This document shows positions 8,368-16,786 of a stretch of 64,000 bases of DNA, in pieces. The stretch lies in the NCBI RefSeq assembly GCF_030433715.1, contig NZ_JAROCC010000003.1:1-64000 (forward strand), written 5' to 3'. How positions within the stretch are numbered: the first letter of the stretch is position 1; every line of letters starts with the position of its first letter. The notes beneath the pieces were generated by a model that was not told the DNA's origin, did no database searches, and was given only the letters and a program-made list of their open reading frames with translations. Source of the DNA: Sporosarcina highlanderae (lineage in GTDB: Bacteria > Bacillota > Bacilli > Bacillales_A > Planococcaceae). The translations under genes were made by a program, and so were the position numbers.

Positions 8368-9411
8368 ATGTTATTCCTTGCAATGGCTGCTGCGTTCGTA
8401 GCTTCCATCATACTAACTCCACTTGTCATAAAGTTCGCATTCCGAATTGGAGCAATCGATCATCCTAATTATAGGAAAGTGCATGCATCCGTCATGCCAC
8501 GTATCGGTGGAGTGGCGATTTTCGGTGCGTTCGTCATCGGATATTTATTGTTGCGTCCATCAGATGAGCATGCAATTGGAATTCTCGTTGGAGCTGTAAT
8601 CATCATAGTTACAGGCTTCCTTGACGATATGCTTGAAATCACTGCTAAAGCGAAAGCGTTCGGCCAACTTATTGCGGCTGTCGTAGTCGTAACATGGGGC
8701 GGCTTACAAATCGAATTCATTAATTTACCGTTTTTCGGTCCTTTTGATTTTGGATACTTAAGTATTCCAATCACAATTCTTTGGATCGTCGGCATTACAA
8801 ATGCTATTAATCTCATTGACGGATTGGATGGGTTAGCCGCGGGTGTTTCCACGATTGCCCTAATTTCCATCGCTGTCATGGCGCTGATCATGGGGGAAAT
8901 GTTCGTTGTAGCGACCGCTGCCATTTTGGCTGCGAGCTCACTTGGCTTCCTGTTCTATAATTTTCACCCAGCGAAGATATTCATGGGGGATACGGGAGCT
9001 TTATTCCTTGGTTATATGATTTCAGTATTGGCATTGTTAGGGTATAAAAACGTTACGATGATTTCACTTATCATTCCTATTATTATTCTTGGCGTTCCGA
9101 TTTCGGATACGTTCTTTGCAATCATCCGGCGTGTGCGGATGAAGCAGCCGATTTCTGCGCCGGATAAATCGCATTTGCATCATTGTCTATTGAGAGCAGG
9201 TTTCTCTCACAGACAAACTGTTCTGATTATATACGGATTGGCTATTCTTTTCGGCGTAGCGGCTGTACTTTTCTCCCAGGCAACTGTTTGGGGCGCAATC
9301 GTACTGATCTTGGTCATGCTTCTTGCAATTGAATTATTCGTCGAAATCATTGGTTTAGCTGGAACGAATTATCGACCTTTATTGAACTTAGTGCGTATGA
9401 TTGGAAAATAA
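8368..9411 (+). CDS. tagO: Undecaprenyl-phosphate N-acetylglucosaminyl-1-phosphate transferase
   Basis: Integral membrane enzyme of the MraY/WecA superfamily (347 aa, about 10-11 helices) that loads GlcNAc-1-phosphate on undecaprenyl phosphate, the first step of wall teichoic acid or secondary wall polymer synthesis. Motifs: DHPNYRKVHASVMPRIGG, LDDMLEI (metal-binding Asp pair), NAINLIDGLDGLAAG, FMGDTGALFLGY and DKSHLHHCLLRAG. I start at the ATG at 8368 because GGGGAGGAAGG precedes it; an upstream in-frame ATG at 8293 would add 25 non-family residues and would include the promoter. In B. subtilis tagO also sits near yvyE-degSU. Confidence 0.92.
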   Translation: MLFLAMAAAFVASIILTPLVIKFAFRIGAIDHPNYRKVHASVMPRIGGVAIFGAFVIGYLLLRPSDEHAIGILVGAVIIIVTGFLDDMLEITAKAKAFGQLIAAVVVVTWGGLQIEFINLPFFGPFDFGYLSIPITILWIVGITNAINLIDGLDGLAAGVSTIALISIAVMALIMGEMFVVATAAILAASSLGFLFYNFHPAKIFMGDTGALFLGYMISVLALLGYKNVTMISLIIPIIILGVPISDTFFAIIRRVRMKQPISAPDKSHLHHCLLRAGFSHRQTVLIIYGLAILFGVAAVLFSQATVWGAIVLILVMLLAIELFVEIIGLAGTNYRPLLNLVRMIGK

Positions 9412-9439
9412 ACGAGTACTCTATAAACGGTGGTATGCA

Positions 9440-9463
9440 AACGATGCATATCATCGTTTTTAT
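9440..9463 (+). terminator. tagO terminator
   Basis: AACGATG (9440-9446) pairs with CATCGTT (9452-9458), followed by TTTATTTT. Confidence 0.7.
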
Positions 9464-9471
9464 TTTGCCCA

Positions 9472-9512
9472 ATAAAAAAACATCCCACTGACAAAAGTCA
9501 GATGAGATGTTA
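9472..9512 (-). terminator. Terminator of the LCP gene
   Basis: Imperfect hairpin of about 13 bp (ACATC and CTGAC arms around a 4-base loop) followed on the minus strand by a T run (A run at 9472-9480). Confidence 0.65.
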
Positions 9513-9517
9513 AGTAG

Positions 9518-10576
9518 TTATTTTAAATCATCACTGCCGTCAGCAGATTCATCTGCTGCACCATAAATATCGGAACTGCCATCTGTTAAATTCGAAGAAT
9601 CGGGGATGAGCCCAAGATGTGCTTTCAATAATTGTTTTACATTCTCCAAATCGGTTTTATCCAACTGGTAATAATAAGGACCCCTTGACAGATCATCATA
9701 GCCTTTCAAGTTGATCGTATCAATTTGGGGCATACCACCTTTTGCGTATTCCCAGAAGGATGTCATTTCACCGAACGTCATATCGGTTTTCATATTATCA
9801 CCGACAGCCTCGATTACGTCTCCGTATTTCCCAATCGATTTCACTGATGCCATTTCTTTGATAATTGCCTGCAAGATCATTTGCTGTCGCTTTCCACGTT
9901 CGAGATCGCTATCAAGTTTACGTGTGCGGGCTAATGCAAGGGCATGTCGGCCGTCAAGTGTATGAAAACCTTTTACCAATTGAATGGTGTTTTTATCATT
10001 TTCGTCTTTTTCCAGTCTGTTATATGGTACTTCGACTTTAATGCCGCCTAATGCATCGACAACTTCGATAAACGCATTGAAATTCATCTTTACATAGTAG
10101 TCTATCGGGATGTCTAACAGTTCCTCAACTGTTTCGATTGCTGCGTGAGTTCCTCCGAAAGCATGTGCATGATTGATCCGATCTTTATACCCGACCTTAG
10201 GGATGTAAACATAAGAGTCACGAGGGATGCTTAATAATTTCACGGATTTTTCTTTCACGTTGAAGGTTGCAACAAGAAGGGCGTCGGATCGGCCGCGTGC
10301 TTCTTCCCGAGTATCATTTTCATCTACGCCGATTAATAACATGGATACGTTATCCCTCGCCGGCTCGACCTTGGTATTGCCCCTTAAATCCGATTTTGAC
10401 GTGGCAGGAACCGGTTCATATGCATTCTCAACTGCCTGTTCGGCCTTTTGACGCAATGAAAGCGCGTAGGAAGCCACTATAAGCAATGTGGACAGTGAGA
10501 CTAACAGGCCTATCTTTACGGCTAAGCGAGTCTTTGATGTCGCCTTCTTCATTTTTTTATAGTCTTTTCTCTTCAT
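9518..10576 (-). CDS. LytR-CpsA-Psr (LCP) family wall-polymer ligase
   Basis: A membrane-anchored LCP phosphotransferase (352 aa) that attaches undecaprenyl-linked anionic polymers to peptidoglycan. One N-terminal helix (about residues 20-40) precedes the LCP core: NVSMLLIGVDEND, GRSDALLVATFN, LLSIPRDSYVYIP, KDRINHAHAFGG and LARTRKLDSDLERGKRQQ carry the conserved Arg and Asp residues that bind the pyrophosphate and Mg. The start at 10576 is chosen because GGAGG lies 12 bases upstream; a longer frame from 10633 has no ribosome site. The C-terminal tail is Asp/Ser-rich. It is convergent with tagO, whose pathway supplies its substrate. Confidence 0.9.
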   Translation of the reverse strand: MKRKDYKKMKKATSKTRLAVKIGLLVSLSTLLIVASYALSLRQKAEQAVENAYEPVPATSKSDLRGNTKVEPARDNVSMLLIGVDENDTREEARGRSDALLVATFNVKEKSVKLLSIPRDSYVYIPKVGYKDRINHAHAFGGTHAAIETVEELLDIPIDYYVKMNFNAFIEVVDALGGIKVEVPYNRLEKDENDKNTIQLVKGFHTLDGRHALALARTRKLDSDLERGKRQQMILQAIIKEMASVKSIGKYGDVIEAVGDNMKTDMTFGEMTSFWEYAKGGMPQIDTINLKGYDDLSRGPYYYQLDKTDLENVKQLLKAHLGLIPDSSNLTDGSSDIYGAADESADGSDDLK

Positions 10577-10741
10577 ATCATTTTTAAGCCTCCGATAGGC
10601 TAAGGAGTTTTCCCAAGCGATTTTATATTCCAATTAGTATGTGCAAAAGTTGGCGTGTAATGGAATTGCAATAAATGTAATCATTCGTCAACTTTCACCA
10701 TTATACTATTAAATTCGCTTGTCGTATACTATTATCAGATT

Positions 10742-11374
10742 TCAAAGATCAAATTCAAGAAACGTGTTAGATTCGGTGGATATTTCCGCCTGTCCGTTTG
10801 TCAATTCTGTTATCCATTCGATAAATTCATTGGACTTTTCTATAGGAACATATAGGAGCAAGCTAACACCTTCTTCATAGAGAATCTCTTTCAACGGGTA
10901 TGGAGATTGCCTAACTTCATTCTCAACCTTCCCGAGCCATGTGTAATCGATGGATACCTTCATTAAGTTGTGTAGCTTTCTTTCAACTACACCGGTTGCG
11001 GTTATTCCTTCAGTAGTAGCACGGCCGTACGCCCGTATCAGTCCGCCGCCACCTAATTTGATACCACCAAAATAGCGGGTTACTACTACTGCAGTATCTT
11101 TCAACCCTTGTTTTTTTAGCACTTCAAGCATTGGAAAACCTGCTGTTCCGGAAGGTTCTCCGTCGTCATTTGCTTTTTGGATTTGGTCATGTTCTCCGAT
11201 GATATAGGCTGAACAGTTATGTGTCGCTGTATGATGCATCTTTTTGATCTCTTGAATGAAGTCGATTGCTTCCTCTTCCGTTTCTACTCTTCTGACATAT
11301 GTGAGAAATCTGGATTTTTGTATGACGAGTTCACTTTCGCCGGACAATTTGACTGTTTTGTAATCCGCTCTCAT
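10742..11374 (-). CDS. yvyE: YigZ/IMPACT family protein YvyE
   Basis: A 210-aa protein of the IMPACT/YigZ family. The N-terminal domain carries KSRFLTYV, MHHTATHNCSAYIIG, DDGEPSGTAG, VVVTRYFGGIKLGGGGLIRAY; the C-terminal DUF1949 part follows. A role in translation control has been suggested for relatives; the molecular function in bacteria is not settled. I start at 11374 (MRADYK) because AGGGGTG lies at the right distance; a start at 11392 has none. It is divergent from degS, as in B. subtilis. Confidence 0.88.
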   Translation of the reverse strand: MRADYKTVKLSGESELVIQKSRFLTYVRRVETEEEAIDFIQEIKKMHHTATHNCSAYIIGEHDQIQKANDDGEPSGTAGFPMLEVLKKQGLKDTAVVVTRYFGGIKLGGGGLIRAYGRATTEGITATGVVERKLHNLMKVSIDYTWLGKVENEVRQSPYPLKEILYEEGVSLLLYVPIEKSNEFIEWITELTNGQAEISTESNTFLEFDL

Positions 11375-11499
11375 TTGCAGCACCCCTATCACTTGTAATA
11401 CAATCTTAATATGTATTCAGTTTTATGATGATATAATAATAAAGTGTATTCGTTATTAAAGAATACTGCAACATTGCAACTTGGACGGGAGTGTTGTCA

Positions 11500-12657
11500 T
11501 TGGCAGGAAATACCATGGATGTCCAACGACTGGAAAGTATTTTTGATAATATGGTTAATGTGATGGATAAATCCAAAAATGATATTTTCTCTATTAGTGA
11601 GCAAAGCCGTCAATCCTTCCAGGAGATGCAGACCGAAATTGCAGTTATAAAAGAAGAGATTTCCCGGGTAATCGATGAAGGAGATAACTTAGAGGATTTG
11701 ACACGCCATTCTCGGAGAAGACTTGCGGATGTCTCGAAAAACTTTATGAATTACTCCGAAGAAGAAGTGCGAAAGGCATATGAAACTGCGAATGATCTGC
11801 TTGTCAGGTTATCTGTCAATCGGATGGAGGAAAAGCAATTACGTTATCGTCGGGACGAGCTGGATCGGCGGATAGCAGCTTTATTAGAGACTATTGATAA
11901 GGCGGATCACCTTGCAAATCAGGTATCGACTGTCATTTCGTATTTGACTTCCGATTTGAAAAAGGTTGGTGAAGCATTAGAAACAGCAAGACAGAAACAG
12001 GAGTTCGCCATCCAAATCATCCAAGCACAAGAGGAAGAGCGAAAGCGTCTATCCCGGGATATACACGACGGTCCAGCCCAGATGATGGCAAATGTCCTGC
12101 TTCGTTCGGGTCTTATTGAAAAGACTTATAATGAAAGAGGATCCCAAGAAGCGTTATCGGAGCTTAACTCTCTAAAGGAAATGGTTAGAAATGCCCTACT
12201 TGAGGTGCGGCGTATTATTTATGACCTACGTCCAATGGCGCTTGATGATTTAGGGTTAATTCCAACATTACGTAAGTATTCCCAGACAACTATGGAATAT
12301 GAAAAAGGAACTACAATTCACTTCGTTAATAATGGTAGCGAGAGGCGATTGGAGCCTAATTTTGAAGTGTCTACTTTTCGGCTAGTCCAGGAATGTATTA
12401 CCAATGCCCTTAAACATGGTAAATCAAGGGATGTATGGGTGAAAGTTGAATGGCTTCGTGATACAATGAACATTGTGGTGAAAGATAATGGCAAAGGCTT
12501 TGAAGTGAATCAAACTAAAGAGAAATCATTCGGTATTATTGGGATGCGGGAGCGCATTGAATTGCTGAAAGGCGAAATGAAAATTATTTCAAGTGTCGGC
12601 AATGGCACTACAGTGCTTTTCCGTATTCCGTTACAGGAAAATATAATTGTTGAATAG
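11500..12657 (+). CDS. degS: Two-component sensor histidine kinase DegS
   Basis: A cytosolic kinase of 385 aa: N-terminal coiled-coil sensor region (about 1-180), HisKA_3 dimerisation/phosphoacceptor helix with [13 protein letters not shown], and HATPase_c domain ([29 protein letters not shown]). It phosphorylates DegU in the control of exoenzymes, motility and competence. I prefer the TTG start at 11500, eight bases after GGAG; this numbering puts the phosphoacceptor at His189, the same as in B. subtilis DegS. A GTG at 11491 overlaps the ribosome site. No membrane segment is present, as expected. Confidence 0.93.
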   Translation: MAGNTMDVQRLESIFDNMVNVMDKSKNDIFSISEQSRQSFQEMQTEIAVIKEEISRVIDEGDNLEDLTRHSRRRLADVSKNFMNYSEEEVRKAYETANDLLVRLSVNRMEEKQLRYRRDELDRRIAALLETIDKADHLANQVSTVISYLTSDLKKVGEALETARQKQEFAIQIIQAQEEERKRLSRDIHDGPAQMMANVLLRSGLIEKTYNERGSQEALSELNSLKEMVRNALLEVRRIIYDLRPMALDDLGLIPTLRKYSQTTMEYEKGTTIHFVNNGSERRLEPNFEVSTFRLVQECITNALKHGKSRDVWVKVEWLRDTMNIVVKDNGKGFEVNQTKEKSFGIIGMRERIELLKGEMKIISSVGNGTTVLFRIPLQENIIVE

Positions 12658-12677
12658 GGTATTGGGAGGGAATGAAA

Positions 12678-13352
12678 ATGACCAAAATTTTAATTGTGGA
12701 TGACCATCAGCTTTTCCGAGAAGGTGTTAAACGTATTCTCGATTTCGAAGACTCATTCGAAGTAGTGGGAGAAGGGGACGATGGTTCTGAAGTGACTGAA
12801 CTTTACAGACGCTTTGAACCAGACGTCGTTTTAATGGATATCAACATGCCGGGAATGAATGGCGTAGAGGCAACAGAAAAGGTTAAAAACGAATTCCCGG
12901 ACGCGAAAATAATCATTCTCTCCATCCATGATGATGAATCATATGTATCACATGCATTGAAATCAGGCGCACTTGGTTATATGCTGAAGGAAATGGACGC
13001 AGACGCCATTGTACAAGCGATCAAAGTCGTAGCTGCTGGCGGTTCTTACCTACATCCGAAAGTGACTCGCAACCTTGTTGCAGAGTACCGTCGTCTAAGC
13101 GAACGTGAACATAAAGGCTACTTCCATCAAAATGATATTCGCCGCCCGCTTCATTTATTGACGAGACGCGAATGTGAAGTATTGCAATTGTTGACGGATG
13201 GGCAGAGCAACCGTACAATTGGGGAAACGCTGTTCATTTCTGAAAAGACGGTTAAAAACCATGTATCCAGCATTTTGCAAAAGATGAGTGTCAACGACCG
13301 TACTCAGGCAGTTGTCACAGCTATCAAAAACGGCTGGGTTGAAGTAAAGTAA
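12678..13352 (+). CDS. degU: Two-component response regulator DegU
   Basis: A 224-aa NarL-type regulator: receiver domain with the acidic pair DD at 8-9 and phosphoacceptor Asp in VLMDINMPG (residue 54 here), and a LuxR-type helix-turn-helix at the C-terminus ([35 protein letters not shown]). The start at 12678 is seven bases after GGGAGGG; the in-frame ATG at 12672 is too close. In relatives DegU decides between motility, competence (by helping ComK bind) and secretion of degradative enzymes; comK and the flagellar genes are in this window. Confidence 0.95.
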   Translation: MTKILIVDDHQLFREGVKRILDFEDSFEVVGEGDDGSEVTELYRRFEPDVVLMDINMPGMNGVEATEKVKNEFPDAKIIILSIHDDESYVSHALKSGALGYMLKEMDADAIVQAIKVVAAGGSYLHPKVTRNLVAEYRRLSEREHKGYFHQNDIRRPLHLLTRRECEVLQLLTDGQSNRTIGETLFISEKTVKNHVSSILQKMSVNDRTQAVVTAIKNGWVEVK

Positions 13353-13365
13353 TGATTGTATGATA

Positions 13366-13392
13366 AGGGGCCTTTTAAAGGTCCCTTTTTTA
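13366..13392 (+). terminator. degSU terminator
   Basis: Imperfect hairpin AAGGGGCC...GGTCCCTT followed by a T run, 14 bases after the degU stop. Confidence 0.75.
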
Positions 13393-13408
13393 ATGGAGGA
13401 GGAGAAGT

Positions 13409-13984
13409 ATGAAGAAAAATGTATTGATTTACTCGATTTTAGCTCTTGTTCTTATATTAGGTGCGTGTTCTAACAAGGCCGATTCCACAGGCGGTTCTGT
13501 GAGTGATGGTGAAGCGGTTGGTGGATATGGTTCGATTGATCATGGGGTAGAAAATGGCGGCAAAGTTGGTTTTAATATGTTGGGCGGTTCGATTGAAGAG
13601 GCGACGAATGTTCCTGCGGCTGAGAAGGAGCTTATTATGAAGTCGTTTGATACGTATATGCATGCTTTTAATAATCAGGATATTGATGAGTATATGAGTG
13701 TGCTTTCCAAGAATCCGAAGAGTTTTACGATTGAGGAAGAGCGGGATTATATTGAGGGTGTTTTTAAGGAGTATGAATTAGGCCGTGAAGCGTCGGATGT
13801 GACGGTTGTGAAGTTTGATGAGGATGCAAATGAGGCGCAGGTTTTTGCGAATTTGTATACTACGATGAAGCAGAAGTCGACGGGTCTGGAGACGAAGCGT
13901 GATGGTCGTCAGGTGACGGTGTTTAGTAAAGAGGATGGGGAATGGAAGGTTACTTCGGTTTATTATATGGAGGATCAGAAGTAA
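13409..13984 (+). CDS. Putative lipoprotein with NTF2-like fold
   Basis: A 191-aa exported protein. The signal peptide MKKNVLIYSILALVLILGAC ends in a lipobox (LGAC), so Cys20 should be lipidated and the protein anchored to the outer face of the membrane. A Gly/Ser linker (22-60) leads to a domain of about 115 residues (FDTYMHAFNNQDIDEYMSVL, TVVKFDEDANEAQVFANL, GRQVTVFSKEDGEWKVTSVYYM) with the rhythm of SnoaL/NTF2-like domains. I do not recognise a named family. The 3' half has notably few C-ending codons. It has its own ribosome site (GGAGGAGAAGT) and sits at the left edge of the rearranged block. Confidence 0.8.
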   Translation: MKKNVLIYSILALVLILGACSNKADSTGGSVSDGEAVGGYGSIDHGVENGGKVGFNMLGGSIEEATNVPAAEKELIMKSFDTYMHAFNNQDIDEYMSVLSKNPKSFTIEEERDYIEGVFKEYELGREASDVTVVKFDEDANEAQVFANLYTTMKQKSTGLETKRDGRQVTVFSKEDGEWKVTSVYYMEDQK

Positions 13985-13996
13985 GAGAGCAATGAG

Positions 13997-14121
13997 TTGA
14001 TTTGCGCTTCGGGCGGACGCTTTCCGTGGGGCGCGGGTGAGCCTCCTCGTCGCTTCGCTCCTGCGGGGTCTCACCATTCGCGCTTAATCCCACAGGAGTC
14101 GCCGCCCTGCGCTTCAATCAA
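13997..14121 (+). repeat. GC-rich intergenic repeat element with imperfect terminal inverted repeats
   Basis: A 125-bp GC-rich stretch in an otherwise AT-richer gap. The ends are imperfect inverted copies (TTGATTTGCGCTTCGGGCGG against the complement of the right end, which also begins TTGATT and contains GGGCGG). The interior has GGTGAGCCTCCTCGTC and CGCTTCGCTCCTGCGGGG. I recognise this composition from noncoding repeats dispersed in several Bacillaceae/Planococcaceae genomes, without a firm name. It has no plausible reading frame. Confidence 0.65.
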
Positions 14122-14169
14122 CGGTGCGTACCTCTAATCAATAAGGTTTTTGAATAATTAAAGAAAAGT

Positions 14170-14207
14170 GAGTCCATCATCATTATAGATGATTGGACTC
14201 GTTTTTT
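14170..14207 (+). terminator. Terminator of the lipoprotein gene
   Basis: GAGTCC(A)TCATC pairs with GATGA(TT)GGACTC around a 6-base loop, followed by a T run. It lies 185 bases after the stop, beyond the GC-rich repeat, and directly before a phased repeat array. Confidence 0.7.
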
Positions 14208-14213
14208 ATTTAA

Positions 14214-14380
14214 CGCATAAATCATTTAAAAACTCATAAATCTTCTGAAACACGCATAATGCCTTCGAAAAGCTCATAAATCGCTAAAAATACGCATAAA
14301 GCCATCTACACACTCATAAATCGCCCGATTCACGCATAAGTCCTTCAAAAAGCTCATAAATGACCCGCGGTACGGATAAA
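14214..14380. repeat. Phased CATAA array A (9 units, 20-bp period)
   Basis: Nine copies of a CATAA core (the last is GATAA) begin at 14216, 14235, 14255, 14275, 14295, 14315, 14335, 14355 and 14375: one step of 19 and seven of 20 bp. The two bases before the core alternate strictly, CG then CT. The 12-13 bases between cores are unrelated in sequence. The period is not a multiple of three, so this is not a protein repeat, and it is not CRISPR-like. Confidence 0.85.
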
Positions 14381-14464
14381 ATTACCTTCCCTAACCGTGT
14401 TGCATTTCGGAAGTATTAATCATATAATAGGAACAAATGTTCCCTTTGAGAGGAGGAGACCGTG

Positions 14465-14839
14465 ATGCCTTTAATTCCTGCGAAGGCATTGCCTCATTTT
14501 GAAAATATGATTTATTTGCCGATGCTTCTGATTGTGTTGCAACGGGATCGGGAGCTGCTTGAAAAGGGCCCGTTCAAGTTGAAGGGCCCTTACTTGAAAA
14601 TTATTGATGCTACGATGACACAAGTTCAAAGCGAGTTGCAAGAAACGAAATTTTATCTGAGACGCCATGATATGAAAGTGATCCGTAAGGACAGGGATAG
14701 TATGTTTACGGAATACATTTTCATTAATGGCGGCTATGAAGATCATCGCCGGTATTTGAATGTCCGCCTGAGAAATCGGACGGAAGAATTATTGGACTCT
14801 TACTTTACCAGGTTGGGAAATTATTCGGCCTCTCATTAG
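14465..14839 (+). CDS. yhjD: YhjD-like protein of unknown function
   Basis: A 124-aa cytosolic protein rich in charged helices (ENMIYLPMLLIVLQRDRELLEKG, LKGPYLKIIDATMTQVQ, YLNVRLRNRTEELLDSY). It resembles B. subtilis YhjD, a small protein of unknown function encoded not far from comK there, which agrees with the comK neighbour here. ATG at 14465 follows GAGGAGGAG at good spacing; the GTG three bases before is less likely. Its 3' end overlaps the 3' end of the convergent comK by 35 bases. Confidence 0.7.
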   Translation: MPLIPAKALPHFENMIYLPMLLIVLQRDRELLEKGPFKLKGPYLKIIDATMTQVQSELQETKFYLRRHDMKVIRKDRDSMFTEYIFINGGYEDHRRYLNVRLRNRTEELLDSYFTRLGNYSASH

Positions 14840-15371
14840 CCGGGAAAAAGAAAAATGAACGGTTTGCCATTTCCCGCTTCTTCAGGAAATCTTTTTCGAT
14901 CATTCTTGCCAATGCGTATTGTCGATACAGGGTGGGGGCCGAGATTTCCGTTTTGAAACGTTGCCCATTATCAAAGTAAACGGAAGTGCCTAAGCCGTCA
15001 GTGTTGAAAAGATCGATTGCATGATACGCAATCCATACATTCTGGTCTGACTGAGGTGATAGGGTTGGAATGAAGATGTATGGTGTGCCATATGAGTTTG
15101 CCAGTAAAATTGGCGATTTTTGTCTATTGTTCCCGAATAATACTTTGGATGCCTTCAGGGCGGTTGTATAATCAGAACCATATTCGGCGCAAGAACGGGT
15201 CACAATATGTATTGGTTTCTTTGAAACGATCAACGTTTTTTCCCGCTCCATGACTCTTGTGAACACTTTGTTGTCAACAGTTTTTTCGGGTGCCAATACG
15301 AAAGTCTTTTCTGTAATGATGTATCTTGTGTTTAAATCTTTACTAAGAATCGTTAATTCCTCCTTTTTCAT
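14805..15371 (-). CDS. comK: Competence transcription factor ComK
   Basis: A 188-aa ComK-family protein: KPIHIVTRSCAEYGSDY matches the ComK signature (Q/HIVxRSCxxxGSxY), followed by KSPILLANSYGTPYIFIPTLSP and WIAYHAIDLF. ComK is the master activator of DNA-uptake genes and binds paired AT boxes. The ATG at 15371 lacks an upstream ribosome site, and AAAGGAGG occurs inside codons 2-5; either expression is weak or translation starts at a non-standard codon slightly downstream. The 3' end overlaps yhjD (convergent). With comFA/comFC in the window it supports natural competence. Confidence 0.88.
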   Translation of the reverse strand: MKKEELTILSKDLNTRYIITEKTFVLAPEKTVDNKVFTRVMEREKTLIVSKKPIHIVTRSCAEYGSDYTTALKASKVLFGNNRQKSPILLANSYGTPYIFIPTLSPQSDQNVWIAYHAIDLFNTDGLGTSVYFDNGQRFKTEISAPTLYRQYALARMIEKDFLKKREMANRSFFFFPANERPNNFPTW

Positions 15372-15478
15372 CGAAGTCTATGTTCTATCCCGTCCCATTC
15401 ATAGTATAGGATAAAAAGAATTAAATCAATTAATTGGTTAGATTATTAGAACTATTTATTCAAAATGAATAATTCTGT

Positions 15479-15516
15479 TCAAAAAAGGACGCCCTTGGAA
15501 AGTTATGGGCGTCCTT
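15479..15516 (-). terminator. Terminator of the M20 amidohydrolase gene
   Basis: Perfect 10-bp stem (15485-15494 with 15507-15516) followed on the minus strand by a T run. Confidence 0.8.
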
Positions 15517-15536
15517 GATGAGGTTTGTACATTATC

Positions 15537-16703
15537 TTAAATAGATTGATAGTCTAATGCAGCTGCGCCGAGTGTCTTGGCTGCAAGTAGCATTGCTTGT
15601 TCATCGAAATCGAATTTCGGATGATGGTGTGGATAAGGTTCAGCCGGTCTTGCTCCTGTGAAGAAGAATGTGCCTGGGACTTTTTGTAGGTAGTAGGCGA
15701 AGTCCTCTCCTCCCATATGGGGCTTGCTCTCAATGACTGTGTCAACCCCAGGGATTTGCTCAGCAACTTCTTTTAGGAATTCAGTTTCCGCTTGATGATT
15801 TACAACGGCCGGGTAGCCGCGGAAATAGTCGAATTTGATTTCACAGTCATGGGCGAGGGCAGTTCCATCGACGACACGCTTCATTTCCCGTTCCATCAAA
15901 TCACGAATGTCAGGGTTGAAGGAGCGTACAGTGCCGCCAAGTTTCGCGGAATCCGCAATTACATTGAAAGCATTGTCGGCGATGAAAGAGCCTACGGAAA
16001 GCACAGCGGATTCTATCGGATCGACACGTCTCGACACAAGTTGCTGCAGGTTTAGGACAAGTTGTGCTCCAATTACGACAGCGTCTTTCGTCTGATGTGG
16101 TGATGCACCGTGGCCACCTGCGCCTTGGATTGTTATTTCAAACCGGTCCGCAGCCGCCATGACTGGTCCCGTTAAGTATTCGATCGTTTTCAATGGAGTA
16201 CCTGACCAAAGATGAGTGCCGAAGATTGCTTCGACACCGTCAAGACAACCGTCCTCTATCATCGAAACGGCGCCGCCGGGAGCATATTCCTCCGCATGTT
16301 GGTGGATAAATACATATTCCCCTGCAAGGTCCTCCCGCATTTCAAAGATGGCTTTCGCCAGTTGTAGTAAGGCAGCAGTATGTCCATCGTGACCGCAAGC
16401 ATGCATGACGCCGGGTACCGTGGATTTATACGGGACATCCTTTTCATCCTGGATCGGCAATGCATCAAAATCAGCACGCAGTGCAACAGTCTTACCTTGG
16501 CGAGCCCCTTTGACACGAGCTACAACGCCGTTACCACCAACGCCTGTTTGAACCTCAATCCCAAGATCCGCATAGAAATCATGGATATATTGTGCTGTTT
16601 TCACTTCTTGAAAAGATAATTCCGGGTGCATATGCAGATGTCTGCGGATGATCACCATATCTTCATAAGCAAGGTCTAACTTTTCGAACAGTCGCCCATT
16701 CAT
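15537..16703 (-). CDS. M20-family amidohydrolase (YhaA/HipO-like)
   Basis: A 388-aa zinc/manganese amidohydrolase that removes N-acyl groups from amino acids or similar compounds. Metal-site motifs: HMHPELSFQE, ADFDALPI, HACGHDGHTA (residues about 105-114), HQHAEE and MGGEDFAYY, with PHHHPKFDFDE at the end. The dimerisation lid (GGHGASPHQTKDAV) is present. Close relatives include N-acetyl-diaminopimelate deacetylase, hippurate hydrolase and B. subtilis YhaA; sequence alone does not choose the substrate, and no dapD is adjacent. Single gene with its own terminator. Confidence 0.85.
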   Translation of the reverse strand: MNGRLFEKLDLAYEDMVIIRRHLHMHPELSFQEVKTAQYIHDFYADLGIEVQTGVGGNGVVARVKGARQGKTVALRADFDALPIQDEKDVPYKSTVPGVMHACGHDGHTAALLQLAKAIFEMREDLAGEYVFIHQHAEEYAPGGAVSMIEDGCLDGVEAIFGTHLWSGTPLKTIEYLTGPVMAAADRFEITIQGAGGHGASPHQTKDAVVIGAQLVLNLQQLVSRRVDPIESAVLSVGSFIADNAFNVIADSAKLGGTVRSFNPDIRDLMEREMKRVVDGTALAHDCEIKFDYFRGYPAVVNHQAETEFLKEVAEQIPGVDTVIESKPHMGGEDFAYYLQKVPGTFFFTGARPAEPYPHHHPKFDFDEQAMLLAAKTLGAAALDYQSI

Positions 16704-16786
16704 TTGATAACCCCTCTCAAAAACACGTATTGTCTATACATTCTTAATTATAACAATACGTTTCGGGACCCGCAATAAGAGGAAGT

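Noticed and set aside
14214..14380. CATAA array as a CRISPR array
   Set aside because: The repeated part is only 7-8 bases with a 20-bp period, far too short for CRISPR repeats and spacers.
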